Notes: generated from the sequence alone by a model not told the origin. Shown: positions 29,528 through 39,800, counted from the stretch's first letter. The stretch is 64,000 nt of DNA from Pseudomonas putida (GCF_001976065.1 NZ_MNAH01000003.1:186001-250000), one strand, 5' to 3'. Numbers and translations: made by a program.

Positions 29528-30268
29528 ATGTTTGATTATTCCGCCCGCCCCGATCTGCTCAAAGGCCGGGTCATCCTGGTCACCGGCGCTGGCCGCGGCA
29601 TTGGTGCCGCCGCCGCCAAAACCTATGCCGCCCATGGCGCCACCGTCCTGTTGCTGGGCAAGACCGAAGCCAACCTGACCCAGGTCTACGACGAGATCGA
29701 AGCGGCCGGCCATCCGCAACCGGCGGTGATCCCGTTCAACCTCGAAACCGCCCTGCCCCATCAGTATGATGAGCTGGCCGCGATGATCGAAGGCGAATTC
29801 GGCCACCTCGATGGTTTGCTGCACAACGCGTCGATCATCGGCCCCCGCACCCCGATCGAACAGCTGTCAGGCGAAAACTTCATGCGCGTCATGCAGGTCA
29901 ACGTCAACGCCATGTTCATGTTGACGAGCACCCTGTTGCCACTGCTCAAGCTGTCCCAGGATGCCTCCGTGGTGTTCACCTCCAGCAGCGTTGGCCGCAA
30001 GGGCCGCGCATACTGGGGCGCCTACGGTGTCTCGAAATTCGCCACCGAAGGCCTGATGCAAACCCTGGCCGACGAAGTCGACAACGTGGCGCCAGTGCGC
30101 TCCAACAGCATCAATCCGGGAGCCACCCGCACCAGCATGCGCGCCCAGGCGTATCCCGGGGAAAACCCGCTGAACAACCCGACCCCTGAGGAGATCATGC
30201 CGGTCTACCTCTACCTGATGGGCCCTGACAGTACCGGTATCAACGGCCAGGCGTTCAACGCCCAATAA
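29528..30268 (+). CDS. YciK-like short-chain oxidoreductase
   Basis: 246 residues from ATG 29528 (MFDYSARPDLLKGRV). NAD(P) site VTGAGRGIGAAAA, NNAG-equivalent LHNASIIGP, catalytic Ser in VVFTSSSVGRKG and YGVSK. This is the YciK branch of classical SDRs; no substrate is established. GTGAGG six bases upstream supports this start over the codon at 29516. Same order after ubiG and mupP as in other pseudomonads. Confidence 0.9.
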   Translation: MFDYSARPDLLKGRVILVTGAGRGIGAAAAKTYAAHGATVLLLGKTEANLTQVYDEIEAAGHPQPAVIPFNLETALPHQYDELAAMIEGEFGHLDGLLHNASIIGPRTPIEQLSGENFMRVMQVNVNAMFMLTSTLLPLLKLSQDASVVFTSSSVGRKGRAYWGAYGVSKFATEGLMQTLADEVDNVAPVRSNSINPGATRTSMRAQAYPGENPLNNPTPEEIMPVYLYLMGPDSTGINGQAFNAQ

Positions 30269-30422
30269 TACCGTACGTCGCTTTTGTGCCGCGTCGGCTT
30301 CCCGGCGCGGTACTCCAGCGACAGCTCATTTTTGGTCAAACAACCGTCGCACTTTTTCTCTGCCCAGCGTTAGCCAACCACAACTAATTGATTAACAAAG
30401 ATTTTTGTTTAAATCGGGTAAA

Positions 30423-30438
30423 TGGCACGACTTTCGCT
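30423..30438 (+). promoter_or_regulatory. Possible sigma-54 promoter
   Basis: TGGCACGACTTTCGCT matches TGGCACG-N4-TTGCW except for one base, with the GG and GC dinucleotides at exactly the right spacing. It points at the GGEEF gene, whose start is about 190 bp downstream. AT-rich DNA just upstream (TTAACAAAGATTTTTG) would suit IHF. Confidence 0.5.
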
Positions 30439-30486
30439 CCGGTTTTGCCCAGACACGCTGCGGAAAAGCAGAGGGGGCGACGCCAA

Positions 30487-30509
30487 ATTGCAGATTACTC
30501 ATCTGCAAT
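30487..30509. promoter_or_regulatory. 9-bp perfect inverted repeat in the leader
   Basis: ATTGCAGAT-N5-ATCTGCAAT, with a further half-site GCAGATT at about 30513. It lies about 50 bp past the possible sigma-54 promoter, where it could be an operator or an mRNA hairpin. Confidence 0.4.
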
Positions 30510-30629
30510 AAAGCAGATTAAGCTTGTACGAAATGTCCTACGGGACTGACGGACCAGTTCGACGCGCAGCCTTGAGACTGCTCGCACCCAGCTTGTAAGA
30601 CAGTCTTACTGCTCAAGGGCGCGCGCCAT

Positions 30630-31556
30630 ATGAAATCACCTTCCCAGACCAACGCAATTGACTTCGATAGCGCCAAATTGCAACGCCTGGGCTTTGGTCA
30701 GCAGCCACCCATTCTGGAGAGGCCCGTCAGCGCTGCTCAGTTGCGCCAGCAATTGAACCTGCAGCTGCAAACCAGCCTTGAGCCTCAACGCATACTCGGG
30801 TTGTTCTACCGCGAAATCCAGCGGTTGGTCCCGCTCGATGCCTTGAGCTATCAGCACCAGAGCAGTGACTTGCGCCTGGAATTCGGCCTGCGGGGCCACC
30901 ACTCGATCAGCTACAGCCTGAGCCACGAAGGCGAGCACCTGGGCGAACTGATCTTTCGCCGCAACCAGCGTTTCAGCGAGCAGGAACAGGGCTACCTGGA
31001 ATCTCTGCTGGCCGCGCTGCTCTTCCCTATGCGCAATACCCTGCTGTACCGCGCCGCCACCCAAAGCGCGTTGCGCGACCCGCTGACGGACACCGGCAAT
31101 CGCATCGCCATGGACCAGACGCTGCAGCGGGAAATCGAGCTGGCACGACGTCACATGCAACCCCTGTCCTTGTTGATGCTGGACATCGATCACTTCAAGC
31201 AGGTCAACGACACCCATGGGCACGGCGCCGGCGATGACGTACTCAAGGCGGTGGCGGCCTCAATCAAGAATCAGTTGCGCAACGTCGACATGGTGTTTCG
31301 CTACGGTGGCGAAGAGTTCCTGATACTGCTGTCCAACACCAGCCGGGAAGCGGCAGCCCTGGTCGGCGAACGCCTGCGGTGCGCAGTGCAGGCCGAGGAT
31401 TATCCAGCCAATGGCTGCACGGTCGAGCTGACCGTCAGCCTCGGCTGCTCGACCCTGCTGCCCGGAGAATCTGCCGAGAGCCTGCTGCGCAGGGCCGACA
31501 GCGCGCTGTATGTGGCCAAGCGCGAGGGGCGCAATCGCTTGACGATGGCGGGGTGA
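30630..31556 (+). CDS. GGDEF-domain diguanylate cyclase
   Basis: 308 residues. Residues 1-145 form a cytoplasmic sensory region without membrane segments, of no type I can name. The GGDEF domain follows: DPLTDTGNRIAMDQ, LMLDIDHFKQVNDTHGHGAGDD and RYGGEEFLIL, with the signature GGEEF at 226-230. An RxxD inhibitory site (RNVD, 217-220) stands exactly five residues before it, so the enzyme should be active in making cyclic di-GMP and subject to product inhibition. No EAL domain. An ATG start at 30630 with AAGGG upstream. The long leader suggests complex regulation. Confidence 0.93.
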   Translation: MKSPSQTNAIDFDSAKLQRLGFGQQPPILERPVSAAQLRQQLNLQLQTSLEPQRILGLFYREIQRLVPLDALSYQHQSSDLRLEFGLRGHHSISYSLSHEGEHLGELIFRRNQRFSEQEQGYLESLLAALLFPMRNTLLYRAATQSALRDPLTDTGNRIAMDQTLQREIELARRHMQPLSLLMLDIDHFKQVNDTHGHGAGDDVLKAVAASIKNQLRNVDMVFRYGGEEFLILLSNTSREAAALVGERLRCAVQAEDYPANGCTVELTVSLGCSTLLPGESAESLLRRADSALYVAKREGRNRLTMAG

Positions 31557-31570
31557 TATCCCCGCACAAC

Positions 31571-33445
31571 TCACCGCAACGTGCCACGCAGCTCACCCAC
31601 CATGGCCTGCAGCCTGGCAGGCTGCGCCGCTTCAACGGCCACCATCGGCCCCGCCACCAGCGTCACCCGCGACCACAACCGGCGGAACAGCCCCTTGCCC
31701 GGATCACGGCTGAAGAAACTCCCCCACAGCCCTTGCAATGCCAGGGGAATGACCGGCACCGGGGTTTCTTCGAGAATGCGCGTGAGCCCGCCCTTGAACT
31801 CGTTGATCTCGCCATCGGCGGTCAATTTGCCCTCAGGGAAGATGCACACCAACTCGCCGTTTTTCAGGTATTGGGCGATGCGAGTGAAGGCCTTCTCGTA
31901 GATCTGGATATCTTCCTGACGGCCCGCGATCGGAATCGTCCCCGCGGTGCGAAAGATGAAATTGAGCACCGGCAGGTTATAGATCTTGTAGTACATCACA
32001 AAGCGGATCGGCCGACGCACCGCACCGCCAATCAGCAAGGCATCGACGAACGACACGTGATTGCACACCAGCAGCGCCGCCCCCTCATCGGGAATCAGGT
32101 CCAGGTTGCGATGCTCCACGCGGTACATGGAATGGCTGAGCAGCCAGATCATGAAACGCATGGTGAACTCGGGCACGATCTTGAAGATGTAGGCATTGAC
32201 GCCGATGTTGAGCAACGACACCACCAGGAACAACTGCGGGATCGACAGCTGGACCATGCTCAGCAGAATGATCGAGACAATCGCCGACACCACCATGAAC
32301 AGCGCGTTGAGAATGTTGTTGGCGGCGATCACCCGGGCCCGCTCATGCTCGGCGGTGCGTGACTGGATCAGGGCGTACAACGGCACGATGTAGAAACCGC
32401 CGAACACCCCCAGGCCGAGAATATCGAGCAGCACCAGCCAGGTGTGGCCGAAACCGAGAATCTCGATCCAGCCATGGCCCAGGGCACTGTCGGGAATCCC
32501 GCCGGAATGCCACCACAGCAACAAGCCAAACACGGTCAGGCCGAACGAGCCGAACGGCACCAAGCCGATTTCGACTTTACGCCCGGAGAGTTTTTCGCAA
32601 AGCATCGAACCCACGGCGATGCCGACCGAGAACACCGTCAGGATCAAGGTCACGACGGTTTCATCGCCGTGCATCCATTCCTTGGCATAGGCCGGTATCT
32701 GCGTCAGGTAGATCGCCCCGACAAACCAGAACCATGAGTTGCCGACAATCGAACGCGACACTGCCGGGGTCTGCCCCAGGCCCAGCTTCAGCGTGGCCCA
32801 GGACTGGCTGAAGATGTTCCAGTTCAGGCGCATCTCTGGCGTGGCCGCTGCCGCCCGCGGAATACCGCGGCTGGCCAGGTAACCGAGCACGGCGATGGCG
32901 ATGATCGCGGTGGAAACGATCGGTGCGTAATGAGTGGACGACATCATGATGCCGGCGCCGATGGTCCCGGCCAGGATCGCCAGGAAGGTGCCCATTTCCA
33001 CCAGGCCGTTGCCACCTACCAGTTCGTCCTCATGCAGGGCCTGGGGCAGGATCGAGTACTTCACCGGCCCGAACAGCGCCGAGTGCGTGCCCATGGCAAA
33101 CAGCGCCAACAGCATCAACGACAGGTGATCGAACAGGAAGCCCACCGCGCCCACCGCCATGATGACGATTTCCCCAAGCTTGATCAGGCGGATCAGCGCG
33201 TCCTTGGCGAACTTCTCGCCGAACTGCCCGGCCAGCGCCGAGAACAGGAAAAACGGCAGGATGAACAGTAGCGCACACAGGTTGACCCAGATCGAACGGT
33301 CACCGTCGATCGACAGCTTGTAAAGGATGGCGAGGATCAACGACTGCTTGAAGATGTTGTCGTTGAACGCCCCGAGGGACTGGGTCACGAAGAACGGCAG
33401 GAAACGCCGGGTGCGCAGCAAGGTGAATTGTGAAGGGTGACTCAT
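31571..33445 (-). CDS. MFS transporter fused to a PlsC-type acyltransferase
   Basis: 624 residues from ATG 33445 (MSHPSQFTLLRTRRF). The first ~415 residues form 12 helices of the LplT-like major facilitator type (FVTQSLGAFNDNIFKQ). After a linker, a 1-acyl-glycerol-3-phosphate acyltransferase domain appears, with NHVSFVDALLIGG (the HX4D motif) and FPEGKLTADGEINEFKGG. LplT brings lysophospholipids across the inner membrane and Aas re-acylates them; the fusion here joins a flippase with an acyltransferase but has no AMP-ligase domain. The acyl donor is then more likely acyl-CoA or acyl-ACP. Converges on the cyclase gene with only 14 bp between the stops. Confidence 0.9.
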   Translation of the reverse strand: MSHPSQFTLLRTRRFLPFFVTQSLGAFNDNIFKQSLILAILYKLSIDGDRSIWVNLCALLFILPFFLFSALAGQFGEKFAKDALIRLIKLGEIVIMAVGAVGFLFDHLSLMLLALFAMGTHSALFGPVKYSILPQALHEDELVGGNGLVEMGTFLAILAGTIGAGIMMSSTHYAPIVSTAIIAIAVLGYLASRGIPRAAAATPEMRLNWNIFSQSWATLKLGLGQTPAVSRSIVGNSWFWFVGAIYLTQIPAYAKEWMHGDETVVTLILTVFSVGIAVGSMLCEKLSGRKVEIGLVPFGSFGLTVFGLLLWWHSGGIPDSALGHGWIEILGFGHTWLVLLDILGLGVFGGFYIVPLYALIQSRTAEHERARVIAANNILNALFMVVSAIVSIILLSMVQLSIPQLFLVVSLLNIGVNAYIFKIVPEFTMRFMIWLLSHSMYRVEHRNLDLIPDEGAALLVCNHVSFVDALLIGGAVRRPIRFVMYYKIYNLPVLNFIFRTAGTIPIAGRQEDIQIYEKAFTRIAQYLKNGELVCIFPEGKLTADGEINEFKGGLTRILEETPVPVIPLALQGLWGSFFSRDPGKGLFRRLWSRVTLVAGPMVAVEAAQPARLQAMVGELRGTLR

Positions 33446-33550
33446 CGTCCATGTGTCCCTGAAGCTTATGAGTAGGTAGCGAGTGGCGTGGGTACATTGA
33501 TTGGAATGTCGCACGTCGATCCAGGCCACACATTACCTAATCTTTTCAGG

Positions 33551-34702
33551 TTATTTCTTCAATCCTGCAATACACGGCGAGACAAACAGCTCGCCACGCC
33601 AGGCACCTTGCACGGTACGCCGGGCGACGATCAGCCACATCACGATCAGCAGGCTCACCAGCACACAACCGAAGACACTGAAAAACGCCAGGTGCAGCGT
33701 GCTGGCCAGTTTCAACGTTGCCAGGGAATAGACGCCCAACGGAAAGGTGAAACCCCACCAGCCGAGATTGAACGGAATGCCGCCACGCAGATAACGCAGG
33801 GTGATCAGTACGGCCATCAACATCCACCACAGGCCAAAGCCCCACAGCGTGATCCCGGCAACCAGGCCCAGCCCCGCCGCAATTTCACCCACGCCCGGCA
33901 AGCCATTGGCGGCGAAAATTGCTGGCGCATCCGCACCCAACAGCAACATGCCCAGGGCCCCGGTACCGATCGGCCCGAGCGCCAGCCAGCTAGAAGCGGC
34001 CATGTTTTCGTGGGGCAGTTTATGCAGCGCCATGCGCAGCAACAGGATCGTCAGGATGCTGAACGCCACCGGCAAAGAAAATGCCCAGAGCACATAGCTG
34101 GTCACCAGCATCACCAGTTGCGAATGGGCATCGACCAGGTGCGGCGCCAGCAGGCCACCGCTGGCCGCCGCCACTTCCGCCGCGACCACCGGCAACAGCC
34201 AAACCGCCGTCATCTGGTCAATGCTGTGTTCCTGGCGGGTGAACATCAGGTAGGGAATCAGCACGCCGCATGCCAGCGACATCGCCACATCCAGCCACCA
34301 TAGCGTCTCGGCCAGCGCGATCACGCCGTCGCCCCAGCGCGGCAAACCGAACACCAGGAAACCGTTGATGATGGTCGCCAGGCCCATGGGGATCGTGCCG
34401 AAAAACATCGAGACCGTGGAGTGGCCGAAAATCCGCCGCGCCTCATCGAAAAACATCGCCCACCGCGCCGCGTACAGCAGGGTGAACAACAGGAACAGAA
34501 AGATATTGAACAGCCAAAGACCTTCGGCAATGACGCGCAGAACGGGATGGGCAACGGGTAGTTGCGCCAGCGCCAAGGCCAGCACGCCGGTGCCCATGGT
34601 GGCGGCGAACCAGTTAGGGGTGAACTGGCGGATGACCTCGCGCGGGTGCTGCAAATGGCTGAACGGTTTGATACCGGGCTTGATGGTGTCGGGGCATGTC
34701 AT
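33551..34702 (-). CDS. TDT-family membrane exporter (TehA/SLAC1-like)
   Basis: 383 residues with about ten hydrophobic helices. FTPNWFAATMGTGVLALALAQLP at the start is the first helix of the tellurite-resistance/dicarboxylate transporter family, which includes TehA, Mae1, plant SLAC1 and fungal sulfite exporter Ssu1. FGTIPMGLATIINGFL and LGPIGTGALGMLLLG continue the pattern. The anion carried is not clear. It stands alone between the fusion gene and an MFS gene. Confidence 0.82.
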   Translation of the reverse strand: MTCPDTIKPGIKPFSHLQHPREVIRQFTPNWFAATMGTGVLALALAQLPVAHPVLRVIAEGLWLFNIFLFLLFTLLYAARWAMFFDEARRIFGHSTVSMFFGTIPMGLATIINGFLVFGLPRWGDGVIALAETLWWLDVAMSLACGVLIPYLMFTRQEHSIDQMTAVWLLPVVAAEVAAASGGLLAPHLVDAHSQLVMLVTSYVLWAFSLPVAFSILTILLLRMALHKLPHENMAASSWLALGPIGTGALGMLLLGADAPAIFAANGLPGVGEIAAGLGLVAGITLWGFGLWWMLMAVLITLRYLRGGIPFNLGWWGFTFPLGVYSLATLKLASTLHLAFFSVFGCVLVSLLIVMWLIVARRTVQGAWRGELFVSPCIAGLKK

Positions 34703-34807
34703 GGCGAACTCCTCTCCTCTGGTGAGGTGGAGCCCATCATAGATCCGGATCGAATATCGATATAACGGGTAATATCTCTATATCTTATCTATTTTACGAA
34801 TAAGCCA

Positions 34808-35998
34808 TCAATCGCCTGCGACACACACCTTAGCCGCTCGCTGACGCCACGCCATCAGCAAGGCGCCGATGGACAGGACAATCAGCCCCACTCCATAACC
34901 ATCGGCAGTCGCCACCAGGCCGAACGTATGCGTCAGGTTACCGGCCAGGAACGACGGCAGGCAGAACGCCAGGTAGCTGAGCACGTAATACGCCGACATC
35001 AATCCGGCCCGCTCATGGGGCAAGGCCAGCGGCACCAGGCTGCGCACGGCTCCGAGGAAACCGGCACCGAAGCCACAGCCAGCGACAAGCGTGCCAAGGA
35101 AAAACAGCGGCAGACTGGCGCCGTGCACGCCCAGCAGGATCAGCACGATACCGCTCGGCAGTAGACTTGTGCCCAGTTGCAGCGCTTTGGCGGCGGATTG
35201 ATTGCGCAGGGTGAAAATCATCGCCGCACCGGTCAACGTCAAGGCTGCGACCGTTGCTCCGCCAATCAGGTTCGAGGTCGAACCGGTGGCCGTACGCACC
35301 AGCGACGGCGCCAGCGATGCGTAAAAACCGCCGAGCGCCCAGGTCGCCACATTGAGCGGCAGGACCCGCCACAAAGTTGAGCGCGCTTGAACGGGCACAT
35401 GCAGTGTCGGTCGCAACGATGCCCATGCCCCGGGCTGTGGCGATACGCTCTCTGGTAAACGCCAGACATACACGGCCTGCAACACAAACAGGGCGAGCAG
35501 CAGCCAGTAAGTCAACTGCAGGGGCGCCGGCGCAAACTCCGCCAACAGGCCGCAACCCATGCTGCCCATGGCCATGCCGAGCAAGGGCGCAACGCTGTTG
35601 ATCAGCGCCCCCTGCTGGCGATCGACATCCAACAAAGAGGCACTGAGCACGGCTGTCGCCATGCCGGTGGCGAACCCTTGCAACACCCGCGCACCGATCA
35701 GCCAGGCGACGCTATCAGCGTAAATGAACACCAGCATCGCCACGCTATTGAGCACGACAGCCGTGAAAATCACCGGCTTGCGCCCCAGGTAATCCGAGAG
35801 CGAACCCACCGTCAGCAGCGCGGCCAGCAGGCTGAGGGCGTACACGCCGAAAATCAGCGTGAGCATGGCAGCCGAAAACTGCAGCTGCTCCTGATACAGG
35901 TGATACAAAGGCGTCGGCGCCGTGGAAGCCGCCAAAAACCCGAGCAAAGTGATGGCCAGGAACCACAGGCTTGCACGGTTAGAATGAGAACGGGACAT
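34808..35998 (-). CDS. MFS drug/solute efflux protein
   Basis: 396 residues from ATG 35998, twelve helices. The loop between helices 2 and 3 reads GSLSDYLGRKPVIF, the MFS motif A. Helix 5 region GMAMGSMGCGLLAEFAP looks like an antiporter motif. It is divergent from the TetR gene at 36126, with a perfect 17-bp inverted repeat between them, a classic arrangement of an exporter under a local repressor. GGAG seven bases before the start codon lies inside one arm of that repeat. Confidence 0.88.
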   Translation of the reverse strand: MSRSHSNRASLWFLAITLLGFLAASTAPTPLYHLYQEQLQFSAAMLTLIFGVYALSLLAALLTVGSLSDYLGRKPVIFTAVVLNSVAMLVFIYADSVAWLIGARVLQGFATGMATAVLSASLLDVDRQQGALINSVAPLLGMAMGSMGCGLLAEFAPAPLQLTYWLLLALFVLQAVYVWRLPESVSPQPGAWASLRPTLHVPVQARSTLWRVLPLNVATWALGGFYASLAPSLVRTATGSTSNLIGGATVAALTLTGAAMIFTLRNQSAAKALQLGTSLLPSGIVLILLGVHGASLPLFFLGTLVAGCGFGAGFLGAVRSLVPLALPHERAGLMSAYYVLSYLAFCLPSFLAGNLTHTFGLVATADGYGVGLIVLSIGALLMAWRQRAAKVCVAGD

Positions 35999-36000
35999 GG

Positions 36001-36043
36001 GCACACTCCGCAAAAGCTAATTTTTTGCTTTTGCGGAGTGTGC
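36001..36043. promoter_or_regulatory. Perfect 17-bp inverted repeat, probable TetR operator and hairpin
   Basis: GCACACTCCGCAAAAGC (36001-36017) and its exact reverse complement (36027-36043) are separated by the nine bases TAATTTTTT. The repeat starts two bases from the MFS start codon and includes the MFS ribosome site. It may bind the TetR protein, fold in the mRNA to hide the ribosome site, or both. Confidence 0.7.
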
Positions 36044-36125
36044 TACCGGCTTGCGCTTAAAGCAAATTCTTTGTGTTAAGGTCCGGTACATGGCCCCACA
36101 GAGCCCGCGAAACAGGAAACATGCG

Positions 36126-36662
36126 ATGACAGCGCCCACTTTACGCCCCGGCGGCCGCAGTGCCCGGGTTCAGGAATCGATCCATACCGCCGTGCGCGAA
36201 CTGCTCGAAGAGCAAGACCGCGCCAGCGTCACCGTGCCGCAGATCGCTGCGCGGGCAGGCGTCACGCCCTCGACCATCTATCGACGCTGGGGCGATTTGT
36301 CGGCGCTGCTGGCAGACGTCGCCCTGGCCCGCATGCAGCCGGAAACCGAGTCAGCCAACACCGGCAGCCTGGCGGGCGATATTCGAGCCTGGGCGGACCA
36401 ATACCTCGACGAGATGAGTTCCGCGCCTGGCCGCAACATGCTGCGTGACGTGCAATCGAGCCTGAAACCGAGCTATTGCGCGACCATCATTGGCGGTCAA
36501 TTGCAGGTGATTCTGGATCGCTATCCGGACCAGCCGAAACCCGGTGTCGATCGGTTGATCAACATGGTGGCGGCACCCATCGTGTTTCGTATCCTGTTTT
36601 CCGAGGCGCCGCTGGAAGGTGAGGAGTTGCATCGGTTGATCGAGATTGCGTTGAATCAGTGA
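36126..36662 (+). CDS. TetR-family transcriptional regulator
   Basis: 178 residues from ATG 36126. The N-terminal helix-turn-helix reads VTVPQIAARAGVTPSTIYRRWGDLSALLADVAL (about residues 35-67), the usual TetR form. The C-terminal ligand domain (RAWADQYLDEMSSAPGRNML to the end) is of the TetR_C_11 kind, but I cannot name a ligand. Start chosen by AGGAAAC about nine bases upstream; a longer frame from 36051 overlaps the promoter. Divergent from the MFS gene, which it probably represses together with itself. Confidence 0.88.
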   Translation: MTAPTLRPGGRSARVQESIHTAVRELLEEQDRASVTVPQIAARAGVTPSTIYRRWGDLSALLADVALARMQPETESANTGSLAGDIRAWADQYLDEMSSAPGRNMLRDVQSSLKPSYCATIIGGQLQVILDRYPDQPKPGVDRLINMVAAPIVFRILFSEAPLEGEELHRLIEIALNQ

Positions 36663-36666
36663 CGAC

Positions 36667-36695
36667 GCCATTCGCGAGCAAGCCCGCTCCCACAG
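36667..36695. repeat. Single REP unit
   Basis: CATTCGCGAGCAAGCCCGCTCC.. directly after the TetR gene, a single imperfect REP palindrome. Confidence 0.8.
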
Positions 36696-36867
36696 GAGAT
36701 AGCGATCCCCTGTAGAGGCCTGATCGAACACCCGAGGTCCAAGGGCCATCTCTCCTGCGACACCCCGCCACGCCACGACCTTGGTCGACACTGACTAACC
36801 CCAGCCATCGTGCGAGACTGTCTGTCCGGGCGGGAGGCTCGGGTGTCTTTGGTTGCCTGGAGTTCCC

Positions 36868-39800
36868 ATGTCGCTGTCCAGCGGGCTGATTGCTATCGTC
36901 GCCCTGGCCTATATGGCCATCATGTTCGCCATCGCCTTCTACGGTGACCGTCGCAGCGCGCCCCTGCCGCCGCGAGTGCGAGCCTGGGTCTACAGCCTGT
37001 CACTGGCGGTCTACTGCACCAGCTGGACGTTCTTCGGCGCGGTGGGCCAGGCGGCCGAGCAACTCTGGTCTTTCCTGCCGATCTACCTCGGGCCGATCCT
37101 GTTGCTGATCGGCGCGCCGTGGGTCCTGCAGAAAATGGTGATGATCAGCAAGCAGGAGAACATCACCTCCATTGCCGACTTCATTGCCGCCCGCTACGGC
37201 AAGTCGCAATCCCTGGCGGTGGTGGTGGCCCTGATCTGCCTGGTCGGCGTGTTGCCCTACATCGCGTTGCAGCTCAAGGGCATCGTGCTCGGGGTGAACC
37301 TGCTGATCGGTGCCGGCGCCGATGCCATGGGGGTTCGCGCGCAGGATACGGCGCTGGTGGTGTCCCTGGTGCTGGCGCTGTTCACCATTGTCTTTGGCAC
37401 GCGCAACCTCGACGCCACGGAACACCACCGCGGCATGGTGCTGGCGATTGCGTTCGAATCGCTGGTCAAGCTGTTCGCTTTCCTCGCGGTGGGCGCCTAC
37501 GTGACCTTCGGGCTGTACGACGGCTTCGACGACCTGTTCGACCAGGCCATGCTCGCCCCGCGCCTGGAAGAATACTGGAAGGAAACCATCAACTGGCCAT
37601 CGATGGTGGTGCAGACCGGCGTGGCGATGATGGCGATCATCTGCCTGCCGCGGCAGTTCCACGTCACCGTGGTCGAGAACATCGACCCGCAGGATCTGCG
37701 CCTGGCCAAATGGGTATTCCCGGCCTACCTGGCCCTGGCGGCCCTGTTCGTCGTGCCGATCGCGCTGGCGGGCCAGATGATGCTGCCCAGTTCGGTATTG
37801 CCGGATTCCTTCGTCATCAGCCTGCCGCTGGCCCAGGCGCATCCGGCCCTGGCGCTGCTGGCCTTCATCGGCGGCGCATCGGCGGCCACCGGCATGGTGA
37901 TCGTGGCCAGCGTGGCGCTGTCGACCATGGTCTCCAACGACATGCTGCTGCCGTGGCTACTGCGGCGCAACAATGCCGAGCGCCCGTTCGAGGTGTTCCG
38001 CCAGTGGATGCTGTCGGTGCGCCGGGTCAGCATCGTGGTCATCCTGCTGCTGGCCTACGTCAGTTATCGCCTGCTGGGCTCGACCGCCAGCCTGGCGACC
38101 ATCGGCCAGATCGCCTTCGCCGCCGTGACGCAACTGGCGCCGGCGATGCTCGGCGCGCTGTACTGGAAACAGGCCAACCGCCGCGGCGTCTTCGCCGGCC
38201 TCGCCGCGGGCACATTCCTGTGGTTCTACACGCTGATCCTGCCGATTGCGGCCCACAGCCTCGGTTTGTCCCTGAGCAGTTTCCCGGGCCTGGCGTGGCT
38301 GCACAGCAACCCGCTGAACCTGCCGATCACCCCGCTGACCCAGGGCGTGGTGCTGTCCCTGGCGGGCAACTTCACGTTGTTCGCCTGGGTCTCGGTGCTG
38401 TCGCGCACCCGTGTGTCGGAGCACTGGCAAGCAGGTCGGTTCATCGGCCAGGAAATCAGTGCCCGGCCCAGCGCCCGCTCGATGCTCGCGGTACAGATCG
38501 ACGATCTGCTGCAACTGGCCGCACGCTTCGTCGGTGAAGAACGCGCCCGGCAGAGCTTCATCCGTTTTGCCTACCGCCAGGGCAAGGGCTTCAATCCGAA
38601 CCAGAACGCCGACGGTGAATGGATCGCCCACACCGAACGCCTGCTCGCCGGTGTGCTGGGGGCTTCATCGACTCGCGCCGTGGTGAAAGCCGCCATCGAA
38701 GGCCGGGAAATGCAGCTTGAGGACGTGGTGCGCATCGCCGACGAAGCCTCGGAAGTCCTGCAGTTCAACCGCGCGCTGCTGCAAGGGGCGATCGAGAACA
38801 TCACCCAGGGCATCAGCGTGGTCGACCAGTCGCTGAAACTGGTGGCCTGGAACCGTCGCTACCTGGAGCTGTTCAACTACCCGGACGGCCTGATCAGCGT
38901 CGGCCGCCCGATTGCCGATATCATCCGTTACAATGCCGAGCGCGGTTTGTGCGGCCCCGGCGAAGCGGAAGTGCACGTTGCCCGTCGCCTGCACTGGATG
39001 CGCCAGGGCCGCGCCCACACCTCCGAACGGCTGTTTCCCAACGGCCGGGTGATCGAGTTGATCGGCAACCCGATGCCCGGCGGCGGTTTCGTCATGAGTT
39101 TCACCGACATTACCGCGTTCCGCGAAGCCGAGCAGGCGTTGACCGAGGCCAACGAGGGCCTGGAACAGCGCGTCACCGAGCGCACCCACGAGCTGTCGCA
39201 ACTCAACGTGGCCCTGACCGAAGCCAAGGGTACCGCCGAGGCGGCGAACCAGTCGAAAACCCGGTTCCTGGCTGCCGTCAGCCATGACCTGATGCAACCG
39301 CTGAATGCCGCCCGCCTGTTCTCCGCCGCCCTTTCCCATCAGGACGACGGCTTGTCCGCCGAGGCGCAAAAACTGGTCCAGCACCTGGACAGCTCGCTGC
39401 GTTCGGCCGAGGACCTGATCAGCGACTTGCTGGATATTTCCCGCCTGGAAAACGGCAAGATCAATCCGGATGCCAAGCCGTTCGCGGTCAATGAGTTGTT
39501 CGACACCCTGGGCGCCGAGTTCAAGGCACTGGCCCAGGACCAGGGACTGGAGTTTCGGGTCAGGAGCAGTACGTTGCGCATCAATAGCGACATAAAGTTG
39601 TTGCGGCGCATCCTGCAGAACTTCCTGACCAATGCTTTTCGTTACGCCAAAGGGCCGATATTGCTGGGTGTGCGCCGCCGCCAGGGTGAGTTGTGCCTGG
39701 AAGTCTGGGACCGCGGGCCAGGCATTCCGGAAGACAAGCAACAGGTGATCTTCGAAGAATTCAAACGCCTGGACAGCCATCAGACCCGCGCCGAAAAGGG

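Larger units (their letters stand above)
30269..30629 (+). other. 361-bp leader region of the diguanylate cyclase gene
   Basis: No gene is seen. A GC-rich hairpin near 30289-30312 (CCGCG...CGCGG) may end the SDR transcript. Beyond it lie a possible sigma-54 promoter and a 9-bp inverted repeat, listed separately, and a further ~120 bp of leader before the start codon. Confidence 0.5.

Noticed and set aside
37119..38537. 472-codon frame in phase with the kinase gene's other frame
   Set aside because: Gly/Arg/Pro-rich translation of the +1 frame of the symporter domain; no ribosome site or family features.
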